From: Kitasatospora sp040298565
GTDB lineage: Bacteria; Actinomycetota; Actinomycetes; Streptomycetales; Streptomycetaceae
DNA length: 64,000 nt
Direction of reading: 5' to 3'
Assembly: GCF_040298565.1 (NCBI RefSeq)
Contig: NZ_JBEPAK010000005.1
Coordinates: forward strand, 19,333-83,332
The notes under the pieces are model-generated. The model was not told where the DNA came from. It made no database searches and saw nothing but the letters and a program-made list of their open reading frames with translations. Each line of letters begins with the position of its first letter. Positions within the stretch are counted from its first letter, which is position 1. Shown here piece by piece: positions 50,212 through 59,400 of this stretch. Made by a program: the position numbers and the translations under genes.

Positions 50212-51183
50212 CTACAGCGACACCTCGACCAGCAGCGGCCGGTGGTCCGACACCGCCGCGCGCGGCGCCCGCGCCGGGCCCACCGCCGCGCGCGGCACCC
50301 CCACCGCCAGCACGTGGTCGAACTGCACCGCCGGCCGGTGCGAGGGGTAGGTCGGCGTGCGCGCCAGGTCGTACCAGCCCTGCAGCCGCGCCCGCGGCTC
50401 GCGCACCCGCCGCCGGCGCTGCCCGGCCACCACCGGCCGGGCCCGCCGCGCCGCCCGCAGGTCCCGCACCCGCACCCGCGGCGCCGTGCGCTCCAGCGCC
50501 GTCGCCCCGCCCAGCACCGTACGCGGCACCGCGCCGATCAGGTTGAAGTCCCCCAGCACCAGGTACGGCTGCGGCAGGTCGGCGATCCACCGCCGGATCC
50601 CGGCCAGCTGCGCCATGTTCCAGCCCGGGACGAAGGACAGGTGCGCCGCCACCACGGTGAACGGCCCGCGGTCGCCCTCCAGCACCGCCGCCAGCGCCGC
50701 CCGCGGCTCGTCCGGCACCGGGGTCAGTCCGCGCCGCCCCGCCACCCGCAGCGGCAGCCCGAACGGCGCCGGGGCGAACCGCCGGGCCCGCCAGTGCCGC
50801 ACCGGGAGCCGGGTCAGCAGCGCCGTCCCGTACGAGGGCGGGGCGCCGTCGCCCACCTCGCCCGGCCCGTACACCCGCAGCCCGTTCGGGCCGGCCGGCT
50901 CGGGCACCCAGCCCGCCACCGGCGCCGGGCGCCCGTGGAGCGCGGCGGCGAAGCGCCAGTCCTTCGCGCCCATCGCCGCGGCCGCCACCGCCGCCTGGTC
51001 GGTGCCGCCCGAGCGCGCCTGGTGCCGGTCCACCTCCTGCAGGGCCAGTACGTCGGCGTCCAGCGCCGCCACCGCCTCCGCCAGCGGGGCGCCCGCATCG
51101 GCCGGGTAGGGCCGCGGCGCACCGTCCGCGGCGAGCGGCTGACCGTGCAACAGGTTGAAGGTGGCGATGCGCAACTGGCTCAC
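50212..51183 (-). CDS. endonuclease/exonuclease/phosphatase (EEP) family protein
   Basis: A 323-residue protein starting VSQLRIATFNLLHGQPLA at the GTG 51183; a reading from 51228 adds 15 residues that overlap the padR promoter. EEP motifs: TFNLLHG (Asn), LALQEVDRHQARSG (metal Glu), VVAAHLSFVPGWNMAQLAGI (His), LVLGDFNLIG (GDFN) and VSDHRPLLVEVSL (DH). All catalytic residues are present. Proteins of this type act on phosphodiesters in nucleic acids or lipids; the substrate is unknown. It is divergent from padR. Confidence 0.9.
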   Translation of the reverse strand: MSQLRIATFNLLHGQPLAADGAPRPYPADAGAPLAEAVAALDADVLALQEVDRHQARSGGTDQAAVAAAAMGAKDWRFAAALHGRPAPVAGWVPEPAGPNGLRVYGPGEVGDGAPPSYGTALLTRLPVRHWRARRFAPAPFGLPLRVAGRRGLTPVPDEPRAALAAVLEGDRGPFTVVAAHLSFVPGWNMAQLAGIRRWIADLPQPYLVLGDFNLIGAVPRTVLGGATALERTAPRVRVRDLRAARRARPVVAGQRRRRVREPRARLQGWYDLARTPTYPSHRPAVQFDHVLAVGVPRAAVGPARAPRAAVSDHRPLLVEVSL

Positions 51184-51211
51184 ACCGCACGACGGTACCC
51201 GAGCGCGCGGC

Positions 51212-51251
51212 TTGAGCCCGAGGGGCATACCGGGTATACATACCGAGTATG
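51212..51251 (+). promoter_or_regulatory. leaderless padR promoter with overlapping operator palindromes
   Basis: TTGAGC (51212-51217), 17 bases, TATACA (51235-51240). The ATG of padR begins at 51249, eight bases after the -10, so the mRNA would start at or next to the start codon. Two 11-base palindromes, ATACCGGGTAT (51227-51237) and ATACCGAGTAT (51240-51250), overlap the -10 and the start codon and are likely the PadR operator. Confidence 0.72.
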
Positions 51252-51935
51252 TCCATCCGCCACGGTCTGCTCGCCCTGCTCGACGAGGGCCCCCGCTACG
51301 GCTACCAGCTGCGCTCCGAATTCGAGGCGCGCACCGGCGCCACCTGGCCGCTCAACGTCGGGCAGGTCTACACCACGCTCTCCCGACTGGAGCGCGACGG
51401 CCTGGTCGAGGCCGCCGGCGAGGACGACGAGGGCCACCAGTTCTACGCCGCCACCGACGCCGGCCGCGCCGAACTGCGGGCCTGGTTCGACACCCCGGTG
51501 CCCCGGACCAACCCCCCGCGCGACGAACTGGCCATCAAGCTCGCGATGGCCGTCACCGTGCCCGGCGTGGACGTCAGCGCCGTCGTCCAGGGCCAGCGCC
51601 GGCACAGCATCAAGGCCCTCCAGGACTACACCCGGCTCAAGGGCCGCGCCCTCGCCGGCAGCCCGGCCCCCGGCGCCCCCGGCGGTCCCCGCCCGGCCTC
51701 CGGCACGGCCGGCACGCCCGGCACCGTGCCCGCCGAGAGCAACGAACTCGCCTGGCTGCTCGTCCTCGACCAGCTGATCTTCCAGACCGAAGCCGAGATC
51801 CGCTGGCTCGACCACTGCGAGACCCGCCTCGCCCAGCACGCCGAACTCCACCAGGCGCGCGCCGCCGAAGCCGCCCGCGCCACCGACACCGCGACCAGGA
51901 AGCCCACCCGGCTCGGCCGCCGCACCCGCGCCTGA
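51249..51935 (+). CDS. PadR family transcriptional regulator
   Basis: A 228-residue regulator with an N-terminal winged helix: SIRHGLLALLDEGPRYGYQL, WPLNVGQVYTTLSRLERDGL and DDEGHQFYAATDAGRAELRA. The long C-terminal part has a Gly/Pro/Ala-rich linker (~residues 138-160) and a helical dimerisation segment (LAWLLVLDQLIFQTEAEIRW, LDHCETRLAQHAELHQARAA). The ATG overlaps its likely operator and has no ribosome site, consistent with leaderless translation. Followed by an ABC ATPase and permease, it probably represses the module and itself until a ligand, often an antibiotic or peptide, is sensed. Confidence 0.92.
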   Translation: MSIRHGLLALLDEGPRYGYQLRSEFEARTGATWPLNVGQVYTTLSRLERDGLVEAAGEDDEGHQFYAATDAGRAELRAWFDTPVPRTNPPRDELAIKLAMAVTVPGVDVSAVVQGQRRHSIKALQDYTRLKGRALAGSPAPGAPGGPRPASGTAGTPGTVPAESNELAWLLVLDQLIFQTEAEIRWLDHCETRLAQHAELHQARAAEAARATDTATRKPTRLGRRTRA

Positions 51936-52013
51936 CGCGGCCGCGGCCCAGCCCACCGAACCACCGGCCGGCGCCCCCGGGCGCCGACCCGCACCCAGCA
52001 CAAGGGGGGAACC

Positions 52014-52778
52014 GTGTCCCACACCCGACAGTCCCGGCCGACACCGGTACTGCACCTGGAGAACGTCACCCGCGTCCACGGCCAAGGCGCCGCCGAGGTC
52101 CACGCCCTGCGCGGCGTCGACCTCGAGGTCCACCCCGGCGAGTTCGTCGCCGTCATGGGCCCCTCCGGCTCCGGCAAGTCGACCCTGCTCACGCTCGCCG
52201 GCGGCCTCGACACCCCGACCAGCGGCCGCGTCCTGGTCGAAGGCACCGCCCTCGGCGACCTCACCCGCAAGAAGCTCGCCCGGGTCCGCCGCCGCTCCGT
52301 CGGCTACGTCTTCCAGGACTACAACCTCATCCCCGCCCTCACCGCCGCCGAGAACATCGCCCTGCCCCGCGAACTCGACGGCGTCTCCGCCCGGGCAGCC
52401 CGCCGGGAAGCCGTCGCCGCCCTGCAGGAACTCGGCATCGCCGAACTCGCCGACCGCTTCCCCGACGACATGTCCGGCGGCCAACAACAACGCGTCGCCA
52501 TCGCCCGCGCCCTCATCGGCGAGCGCCGCCTCGTCCTCGCCGACGAACCCACCGGCGCCCTCGACTCCACCACCGGCGAAGCCGTCCTCGCCGTCCTGCG
52601 CGCCCGCTGCGACGCCGGCGCCGCCGCCATGATGGTCACCCACGAAGCCCGCCACGCCGCCTGGGCCGACCGCGTCGTCTTCCTGCGCGACGGCCGCATG
52701 GTCGACGAATCCGTCAGCCAGGACGCCGCCAGCCTCCTCGTCAGCGCGGCCACCAACAGCATGAAGGTGGACGAGTGA
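52014..52778 (+). CDS. ABC transporter ATP-binding protein (MacB/LolD type)
   Basis: A 254-residue ABC ATPase. Walker A MGPSGSGKSTLLTLAGGLD, Q-loop GYVFQDYNLIPALTAAENIA, signature DMSGGQQQRVAIARALIGER, Walker B LVLADEPTGALDSTTG and switch His in MMVTHEARHAAWADR are intact. The type matches ATPases that power FtsX-like permeases in antimicrobial resistance or lipoprotein release. GTG start after AAGGGGGGAACC. Its stop overlaps the start of the permease (GTGA). Confidence 0.95.
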   Translation: MSHTRQSRPTPVLHLENVTRVHGQGAAEVHALRGVDLEVHPGEFVAVMGPSGSGKSTLLTLAGGLDTPTSGRVLVEGTALGDLTRKKLARVRRRSVGYVFQDYNLIPALTAAENIALPRELDGVSARAARREAVAALQELGIAELADRFPDDMSGGQQQRVAIARALIGERRLVLADEPTGALDSTTGEAVLAVLRARCDAGAAAMMVTHEARHAAWADRVVFLRDGRMVDESVSQDAASLLVSAATNSMKVDE

Positions 52779-55645
52779 AGCCCAGCGCCTGGCGGGTCGC
52801 CCTGCGCATCGCCCGCCGCGACGCCCTGCGCGCCAAGGGCCGCAGCGCCCTGGTCATCGCCATGGTCGCCCTGCCCGTCCTCGGCGTCACCGGCGCCGAC
52901 GTCGTCTTCCGCAGCGCCGAACTCTCGCCCGCCGAACAGGCCGTGCGCATCATGGGCCGCGCCGCCGGCGAACTCGAGATGGTCGAACGCGGCGCCTCCG
53001 TCCTACAGGCGCCCGACCCCGCGCAAGGCCTCAGCGTCGAGAACCCCCAGGACAAGGCCAAGGACGGCGCCACCCCCCGGCACACCCCCGCGCAGCAGCG
53101 CGCCCTCGACACCCCACCCGCCGACCTGGCACGGCAACTCCTACCCGCCGGCGCCACCCTGGTGCCCGAACGCGAGGGCCCGTACACCGCCGCCACCAGC
53201 ACCGAAGGGCTGCTCTCCACCCGCGTCAGCGAAACCGACCTGAACGACCCGGTCTGGAACGGCCGGCTGAACCTCGTGCAGGGCCGGGCCCCCGCGAACG
53301 ACCGCGAAGCCGCCGTCACCCCGGACTTCCTCAAGCGCTCCGGCCTCGCGATCGGCGACCGCACCGCCGTCCGCGGCCTGGAAGCCACCCCCTTCACCAT
53401 CACCGGCGTCTACGAGTACCCCGGCGACCTCAAGGCCACCGAACTCCTCGCCCCTCCCGGCACCCTGATCGGCCGACTCGCCGAAACCCCCGGCGCGACC
53501 CGCGGCCAGGCCGCCGGCACCGGGGAACCCACCCGCTGGCTGGTCAAGCTCCCCGACGGCACCGGCATCGACTGGCACAAGGTCGTCGAACTCAACCAGT
53601 ACGGCTTCACCGTCACCAGCCGCGCCGTCCTGACCGACCCCCCGGCCCGCGCCGACGTCCCCTACTACGTCGAACAGGACCGGCGCTCCGGCACCGACCA
53701 GTCCTCCTACTTCAACCGGACCGGCGTCGTCATCCTCGCCACCGTCGTCGGCATGGCCCTGCTGGAGATCGTCCTCCTCGCGGGCCCCGCCTTCGCCGTC
53801 GGGGCCCGGCGCTCCCGGCGGCAGCTCGGCCTGCTCGCCGCCGCCGGCGGTGACCGCGCCAACGTCCGCGGCGTCGTCCTCGGCGGCGGCATCGTCCTCG
53901 GCGTCACCGGCGCCGTGATCGGCCTCGGCCTCGGAGTCGGCCTGGTCGCCCTGCTGCGCACCCAGGCCGAGGAGTACGCCGGCCGGCGCTTCGGCCACTT
54001 CGACCTCCAGCCGCTCGACCTGCTCGGCGTGCTCCTCGTCGGCCTGGTCACCGGCCTGCTCGCGGCGGTCGTCCCCGCCGTCCAGGCCTCCCGCCAGGAC
54101 GTCGTGAGCGCGCTCACCGGCCGCGACTCCCTCAAACCGCCGAACCGCAAGCTCGCCCTGCTCGGCCTGCTGATGCTCGGCGGCGGCGCCGCCCTCGCCC
54201 TGCTCGGCGGTGCCAGCGGCGTCGGCAACCGCAGCCTCGCCGTCCTCGGCGGCTCCGCCCTCGCCGAACTCGGCATGGTCGCCCTCACCCCGACCCTGGT
54301 CAGCCTCTTCGGCCGGCTCGGACGCTGGCTCTCGCTCGGCCCCCGGCTCGCCCTGCGCGACTCCGTGCGCCACCGCGCCCGCACCGCACCCGCCGTCGCC
54401 GCCGTCATGGCCGCCGTCGCCGGCTCCGTCGCCGTCGGCGTCTACACCGCCAGCTACGACGAGCAGTACCGGCGCGAGTACGTCGCCCACGGCCCCTCCG
54501 GCGCCGTGCTGCTCGGCAGCGGCTGGCTGGCCGGACCCGACGCCAAACTGCTGCCCCAGATGCGCGAGACCGTCGAACGCAGCATCCCCGACCTCGGCCC
54601 GCGCGCCGACGTCCTACGCGTCTCCCCCAAGGGCGACTGCGCCGACGGGGAGTACTGCGGCTACATCAGCGTCGAGATGCCCAAGGCCGACCGCTGCCCC
54701 CTCCAGGACAGCGACCAGGACTACGGCCCCGGCGAAGCCGACCGGATCCTGGAGACCGACAAGCGCTGCCAGACCCGCGGCCGCTCCGGCAGCCCCTACA
54801 GCCCCCTGACGGCCGGCGACGCCACCCTGCTGCGCAACCTCTACGGCGTCACCGACCCGGCCGCCGGCAAGGCCCTCGCCGCCGGCAAGGCCGTCGTCTT
54901 CGACGCCCGCTACCTCAAGGACGGCAAGGTCGCCATCCGGTACACCACCGCCGACCAGGACCGGTCGGGCAGCCCCGGCCACAAGCCCGCCAGCACCGAG
55001 ATCGCCGTCGACGCCGTCCTCGCCACCGCCGCGGTGCCGGCCCCGGCCGAGGCCGTGGTCAGCCCGGACACCGCCACCAGGCTCGGCTTCGCCACCGCCG
55101 CCGCCGGCTCGGTCTGGCTGCCCGGCACCGCACCCTCCGACAGCGCCCAGCAGAAGGCCGACGGCGCGCTCGCCAAGATCAGCGACCGCGACGTCCTCAC
55201 CATCGAACGCGGCTACCAGTCGAAGGACGACCTCGTCCGCCTGGGCCTGACCGCCTTCGCCGCCCTGGTCGCCCTCGGCGCCGCCGGCATCGCCACCGGC
55301 CTGGCCGCCGCCGACTCCCAGCGCGACCTCACCACCCTCGCGGCGGTGGGCGCCGAACCCCGCATCCGGCGCTCGCTGTCCGGCTTCCAGTGCGGCGTGA
55401 TCGCCGCGATGGGCGCCGTCCTCGGCGTGGTCTGCGGCATCGTGCCGGGCGTGGCGCTGCGCAAGGTCGAGGGCGCGGCGAACACCTACCCCGGCATGAG
55501 CCCCGAGGAGATCGCCAACAAGGCGATCGTGGTCTTCCCGTGGCCCACCATCGCCGCCACCGTGGTGGTGCTCCCGCTGCTCGCGGCCGCCCTGGCGGCG
55601 GTGCTCACCCGCTCGCGGGTCACGATGCTGCGCCGCTCCGCCTGA
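52775..55645 (+). CDS. FtsX-like ABC permease
   Basis: A 956-residue membrane protein starting VKPSAWRVALRIARRDALRA. It has an N-terminal span (ALVIAMVALPVLGVTGADVV), a large outer domain (~residues 45-305), three spans (VVILATVVGMALLEIVLLAG, VVLGGGIVLGVTGAVIGLGL, LLGVLLVGLVTGLLAAVVPA), a second region with spans near residues 465-570, another outer domain (~residues 570-815, with cysteines CADGEYCGY and DRCPLQD) and a C-terminal FtsX bundle (LTAFAALVALGAAGIATGLA). This double-length form is typical of actinobacterial exporters paired with a MacB-type ATPase. A strong hairpin follows the operon. Confidence 0.92.
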   Translation: MKPSAWRVALRIARRDALRAKGRSALVIAMVALPVLGVTGADVVFRSAELSPAEQAVRIMGRAAGELEMVERGASVLQAPDPAQGLSVENPQDKAKDGATPRHTPAQQRALDTPPADLARQLLPAGATLVPEREGPYTAATSTEGLLSTRVSETDLNDPVWNGRLNLVQGRAPANDREAAVTPDFLKRSGLAIGDRTAVRGLEATPFTITGVYEYPGDLKATELLAPPGTLIGRLAETPGATRGQAAGTGEPTRWLVKLPDGTGIDWHKVVELNQYGFTVTSRAVLTDPPARADVPYYVEQDRRSGTDQSSYFNRTGVVILATVVGMALLEIVLLAGPAFAVGARRSRRQLGLLAAAGGDRANVRGVVLGGGIVLGVTGAVIGLGLGVGLVALLRTQAEEYAGRRFGHFDLQPLDLLGVLLVGLVTGLLAAVVPAVQASRQDVVSALTGRDSLKPPNRKLALLGLLMLGGGAALALLGGASGVGNRSLAVLGGSALAELGMVALTPTLVSLFGRLGRWLSLGPRLALRDSVRHRARTAPAVAAVMAAVAGSVAVGVYTASYDEQYRREYVAHGPSGAVLLGSGWLAGPDAKLLPQMRETVERSIPDLGPRADVLRVSPKGDCADGEYCGYISVEMPKADRCPLQDSDQDYGPGEADRILETDKRCQTRGRSGSPYSPLTAGDATLLRNLYGVTDPAAGKALAAGKAVVFDARYLKDGKVAIRYTTADQDRSGSPGHKPASTEIAVDAVLATAAVPAPAEAVVSPDTATRLGFATAAAGSVWLPGTAPSDSAQQKADGALAKISDRDVLTIERGYQSKDDLVRLGLTAFAALVALGAAGIATGLAAADSQRDLTTLAAVGAEPRIRRSLSGFQCGVIAAMGAVLGVVCGIVPGVALRKVEGAANTYPGMSPEEIANKAIVVFPWPTIAATVVVLPLLAAALAAVLTRSRVTMLRRSA

Positions 55646-55710
55646 GGGCCGCTCCGCCCGAGGGCCGTTCCGCCTGGGGCCGTTCCGTCTGGGGCCGTTC
55701 CGTCTGGGGG
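55631..55710. repeat. 15-16-bp tandem repeat spanning the 3' end of the permease gene
   Basis: Five units of the form GGCCGNTCCGNCTGG run from the final codons of the permease (GCCGCTCCGCCTGAG) into the intergenic space; the last two units (GGCCGTTCCGTCTGG) are identical. Confidence 0.8.
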
Positions 55711-55790
55711 CCGGGCCTCGGTCGGCCGTTCCGCCCGAGGGCCGCGCCCCGGTCGGCCTTTCCGGGGCGGGGCACCTCCGTCGCCCCGTC

Positions 55791-55839
55791 ACCTCCGTCA
55801 CCCCCGCCACGCCCGTGCCGCGGCGGGGGTGACGGAGGT
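55791..55839. terminator. perfect 18-bp hairpin after the PadR-ABC module
   Basis: ACCTCCGTCACCCCCGCC (55791-55808) pairs with GGCGGGGGTGACGGAGGT (55822-55839) around a 13-base loop, 73 bases before the dipeptidase start. Confidence 0.82.
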
Positions 55840-55911
55840 CACCGGCCCGGCGGGCGGTCCTGGGCGGACGCCCGGGGCGGGCACCCGCACGGGCGAACTA
55901 CAGTCGTCGGT

Positions 55912-57315
55912 ATGACGAGAACCCCGGACAGCGCCGTCCGCTCCTTCATCGACCAGCACCAGGCCGCCTTCCTCGCGGACCTGTCCGAGTGGCTGGCCAT
56001 CCCCTCGGTCTCCGCCGACCCCGACCGGGCCGGCGACGTGCGCCGCTCCGCCGAGTGGCTGGCCGCCAAGCTGCGCGAGACCGGCTTCCCGGTCGCCGAG
56101 GTGTGGGAGACGGACGGCCTGCCGGCGGTGTTCGCCGAGTGGCCCTCCGCGGACTCGTCCGCGCCGACCGTCCTGGTCTACGGGCACCACGACGTGCAGC
56201 CCGCCGCCGAGGAGGACGGCTGGGACACCGAGCCGTTCACCCCGACCGTGGTCGGCGACCGGCTGTACGCCCGCGGCGCCGCCGACGACAAGGGCCAGGT
56301 GTTCTTCCACACCCTGGGCGTGCGCGCCCACCTGGCCGCCACCGGCCGCACCGCGCCGGCCGTCAACCTCAAGCTGCTGGTCGAGGGCGAGGAGGAGTCC
56401 GGCTCGCCGCACTTCGCCGACCTGGTCCGGCGCGAGGCCGCCCGGCTGGCCGCCGACGTCGTGGTCATCTCCGACACCGGCATGTGGTCCGAGACCACGC
56501 CGACCGTCTGCACCGGCATGCGGGGCCTGGCCGACGCCCAGATCGACCTGTACGGGCCGGACACCGACATCCACTCCGGCTCCTTCGGCGGCGCCGTCCC
56601 CAACCCGGCGCAGGTCGCGGCCGAGCTGGCCGCGGCCCTGCACGACGACGACCGCCGGGTCGCGATCCCGGGCTTCTACGACGGGGTGGTGGAGCTGACC
56701 GAGCGGGAGCGCGAACTCTTCGCCGAGCTGCCCTTCGACGAGGAGCAGTGGCTGCGCGTCGCCAAGTCGTACGGCACCCGCGGCGAGGCCGGCTACTCCA
56801 CCCTGGAGCGGATCTGGGCCCGTCCGACCGCCGAGGTCAACGGCATCTGGGGCGGCTACACCGGCCCCGGGGGCAAGACCATCGTGCCGTCCTCGGCGTA
56901 CCTGAAGCTGTCCTTCCGGCTGGTCGCCGGCCAGGAGGTGGAGAAGGTCCGCGAGGCGGTGCGCGCCTGGGTGGCCGAGCGGGTGCCCGAGGGCATCCGC
57001 CACGAGCTGGTCTTCCCGGGCGCGACCCGGCCGTGCCTGACCCCGCTGGACCACCCGGCACTGCAGTCCACCGTGCGTGCGATGGGCCGCGCCTTCGGCC
57101 AGAAGATCCTCTTCACCCGCGAGGGCGGCTCCGGCCCCGCCGCCGACCTCCAGGACGTGCTGGGCGCGCCGGTGCTGTTCCTCGGCATCTCGGTGCCCTC
57201 GGACGGCTGGCACTCGGTCAACGAGAAGGTCGAACTGGGCCTGCTGGCCAAGGGCGTGGAGACCGCCGCGTACCTGTGGGGCGACCTGGCCGAGAACTTC
57301 CGGCCCGGCGCGTGA
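55912..57315 (+). CDS. M20 family dipeptidase
   Basis: A 467-residue metallopeptidase of the CNDP/carnosinase-like M20 group. Metal and catalytic motifs: VLVYGHHDVQPAAEEDGWDT (His and Asp), YARGAADDKGQVFFH (bridging Asp), LVEGEEESGSPHF (Glu pair), VISDTGMWSETTPTVCTGMR, and the closing FTREGGSGPAADLQD with ISVPSDGWHSVNEKVEL (His). Length fits cytosolic dipeptidases that recycle peptides. ATG start preceded by a weak ribosome site. It lies between the ABC module and nudC and has no evident link to either. Confidence 0.93.
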   Translation: MTRTPDSAVRSFIDQHQAAFLADLSEWLAIPSVSADPDRAGDVRRSAEWLAAKLRETGFPVAEVWETDGLPAVFAEWPSADSSAPTVLVYGHHDVQPAAEEDGWDTEPFTPTVVGDRLYARGAADDKGQVFFHTLGVRAHLAATGRTAPAVNLKLLVEGEEESGSPHFADLVRREAARLAADVVVISDTGMWSETTPTVCTGMRGLADAQIDLYGPDTDIHSGSFGGAVPNPAQVAAELAAALHDDDRRVAIPGFYDGVVELTERERELFAELPFDEEQWLRVAKSYGTRGEAGYSTLERIWARPTAEVNGIWGGYTGPGGKTIVPSSAYLKLSFRLVAGQEVEKVREAVRAWVAERVPEGIRHELVFPGATRPCLTPLDHPALQSTVRAMGRAFGQKILFTREGGSGPAADLQDVLGAPVLFLGISVPSDGWHSVNEKVELGLLAKGVETAAYLWGDLAENFRPGA

Positions 57316-57385
57316 GTCCGCTCGCGCCGGACCATGGCAGTCAGACCACTCATCCGGATGATTCACCACATGGGGATGGAACGAG

Positions 57386-58321
57386 TTGAGCACCGTGCCT
57401 GAGACCGAGCGCCCGCTGGCCCTGGCCAGGTCCGGGGTGGACCGGGCGGCCGAGCACCGCTTCGACGAACCGTGGCTGGCGGCCGCGTGGAGCCACCCCG
57501 CCACCCGGGTGCTGCCCATCGCCGGCGGCGAGGCCTTCGTCGTCGACACCGCGCAGGGCACCGAACTCGTGCTGCTGCCCTCCTTCGAGGCACCGCAGAC
57601 CGGTGACCGGTACTTCCTCGGCACCGACGAGGACGGCGTCTCGTACTTCGCGCTGGCCGGCGAGAGCCTGCCCGGCCGCCTCGACGGCGACGCCCGCCCG
57701 GCCGGGCTGCGCGAGGTCGGCGCCCTGCTGTCCGACCGGGACTCCGGACTGCTGGTGCACGCCGTCGCGCTGGAGCACTGGCACCGGCTGCACAGCTTCT
57801 GCTCGCGCTGCGGGCACCCGACGGAGAAGGCCGGCGCCGGGCACGTGCGGCGCTGCACCTCCTGCGCGGCCGAGCACTACCCGCGCACCGACCCGGCGGT
57901 GATCATGGTGATCACCGATGAGCAGGACCGCTGCCTGCTCGGCCGCCAGGCCCTGTGGCCGGAGGGTCGCTGGTCCACCCTGGCCGGCTTCGTCGAGCCG
58001 GGGGAGTCGCTCGAGCAGGCGGTGGCCCGCGAGGTGCAGGAGGAGGCGGGGGTGCGGGTCGGCGAGGTGCGCTACGTCGCCAGCCAGCCCTGGCCGTTCC
58101 CGTCCAGCCTGATGCTCGGCTTCATGGGCAAGGCGCTGCCCGGCGGCACCGAGATCACCGTGGACGGCGAGGAGCTCGCCGAGGCGCGCTGGTTCTCCCG
58201 GGAGGAACTGCGCGCCGGAATGGCCGCGGGCGAGATCCTGCCGCCCTCCGGCATCTCGATCGCCCGCCACCTGGTCGAACTCTGGTACGGCGAACCGCTG
58301 CCCGCGAGCGCGCGCTGGTAA
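57386..58321 (+). CDS. nudC: NAD(+) diphosphatase NudC
   Basis: A 311-residue Nudix hydrolase that cleaves NADH/NAD+ and removes NAD caps from RNA. A zinc ribbon is at about residues 134-155 (FCSRCGHPTEKAGAGH and CTSCAAEHYPRTDP). The Nudix box is GFVEPGESLEQAVAREVQEE-AG, with all catalytic Glu residues. The following SQPWPFPSSLMLGFMG is the NudC-specific SQPWPFPxS motif. I use the TTG at 57386 after GGGGATGGA; a GTG three codons later is an alternative. Matches Rv3199c, next to the mycoredoxin and UvrD2 genes. Confidence 0.95.
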   Translation: MSTVPETERPLALARSGVDRAAEHRFDEPWLAAAWSHPATRVLPIAGGEAFVVDTAQGTELVLLPSFEAPQTGDRYFLGTDEDGVSYFALAGESLPGRLDGDARPAGLREVGALLSDRDSGLLVHAVALEHWHRLHSFCSRCGHPTEKAGAGHVRRCTSCAAEHYPRTDPAVIMVITDEQDRCLLGRQALWPEGRWSTLAGFVEPGESLEQAVAREVQEEAGVRVGEVRYVASQPWPFPSSLMLGFMGKALPGGTEITVDGEELAEARWFSREELRAGMAAGEILPPSGISIARHLVELWYGEPLPASARW

Positions 58322-58355
58322 TCCCGTCCGGATTCCCGGCGCTTGCACGCAAAAG

Positions 58356-58383
58356 GGGGCGCGTGGCTTATGCCGCGCGCCCC
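58356..58383 (+). terminator. 12-bp hairpin with T-rich tail after nudC
   Basis: GGGGCGCGTGGC (58356-58367) pairs with GCCGCGCGCCCC (58372-58383), with one G-U pair and loop TTAT, followed by TGTCTTTCG. One of the more classical Rho-independent terminators in the window. Confidence 0.85.
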
Positions 58384-58552
58384 TGTCTTTCGTCCCGCCC
58401 CTCTCCGGAAACCGCCGTCGACCGACTGTTCGTGGCCGGACGGGCCAGTTCTGCTACCGCACGACACGCCCGGAACCGCACCGTCGACCCGCCCGGACGA
58501 CATTGCCGGAAACGGCTGAAAACGCGTCACCCCGCTCGCTACATTCACTCGG

Positions 58553-59392
58553 GTGACCATCCCCCGGGGCACCGCCCAATCCCCCAAATACCAGCGCCTC
58601 GCCGCCGACCTGCGCCGCCGGATCGCCGAGGGCGAGTTCACCGCCGACGCCGCCATCCCGGTCGAGAGCGAACTGGAACGCCAGTACGGCGTCGCGCGCA
58701 ACACCGTCCGCCTCGCCATCGACGTCCTCGTCAACGAAGGCCGGCTCGTCCGCCTCCAGGGCAAGGGCACCTACCTGCGCGAACACCCCGTCCTCGACCA
58801 CCGCGCCTACGGCCCCACCCTCGCCGCCGCCCCGCGCGACTGCCTCGCCGCCCCCTCCGACGTCTACCTCGGCGAAGCCGCCGACGCCGGACGCGAGCTC
58901 AGCACCGACTTCGAGATGATGATCGTCCGGGCCCGCGTCGACATCGCCGAACGCCTCGGACTGCGCCCCGGCGAGGCCATCGTCGTCCGCCGCCAACTGC
59001 GACTGCTCGACCGCGAGCCCTACTCCATCGAGGAGAGCCACTACCGGGCCGGACTCGCCGCCGGCACCCCGCTGATGGAACCCGACCCCGTCGACGGCGG
59101 CGACGAGGCCGTCCTCGCCGCGCTCGGCCGCACCGAGATCGGCGCCGTCGACCACCTCGTCGCCCGGATGCCCGGCCCCGAGGAGGCCCAGTGGTTCCAG
59201 GGCGGCCCCGGCGTCCCCCTCATGGTGCAGACCCGCGTCACCTACGACCGGCGCGGGCCCGTCCGGGTCATCGAGACCCGCTACTCCGCCGACCGCAGCC
59301 GACTCGTCTACGGCATCGGCGACCTCGGCGCACGCACCACGCTGCCCGCGCCCGCCGCACCCGTCGACCCGGCCCGGGCCGACGCGCCGTGA
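58553..59392 (+). CDS. GntR/HutC family transcriptional regulator
   Basis: A 279-residue regulator. Winged helix at about residues 10-75: KYQRLAADLRRRIAEGEFTA, then VESELERQYGVARNTVRLAI and LVNEGRLVRLQGKGTYLREH. The rest is a UTRA effector domain: GLRPGEAIVVRRQLRLLDRE, YSIEESHYRAGLAAGTPLME, LVARMPGPEEAQWFQGGPGV and RPVRVIETRYSADRSRLVYG-type ending. The ligand is unknown. GTG start. No obvious target operon adjoins it apart from nudC upstream and the repeat downstream. Confidence 0.88.
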   Translation: MTIPRGTAQSPKYQRLAADLRRRIAEGEFTADAAIPVESELERQYGVARNTVRLAIDVLVNEGRLVRLQGKGTYLREHPVLDHRAYGPTLAAAPRDCLAAPSDVYLGEAADAGRELSTDFEMMIVRARVDIAERLGLRPGEAIVVRRQLRLLDREPYSIEESHYRAGLAAGTPLMEPDPVDGGDEAVLAALGRTEIGAVDHLVARMPGPEEAQWFQGGPGVPLMVQTRVTYDRRGPVRVIETRYSADRSRLVYGIGDLGARTTLPAPAAPVDPARADAP

Positions 59393-59400
59393 CCGCGCGC

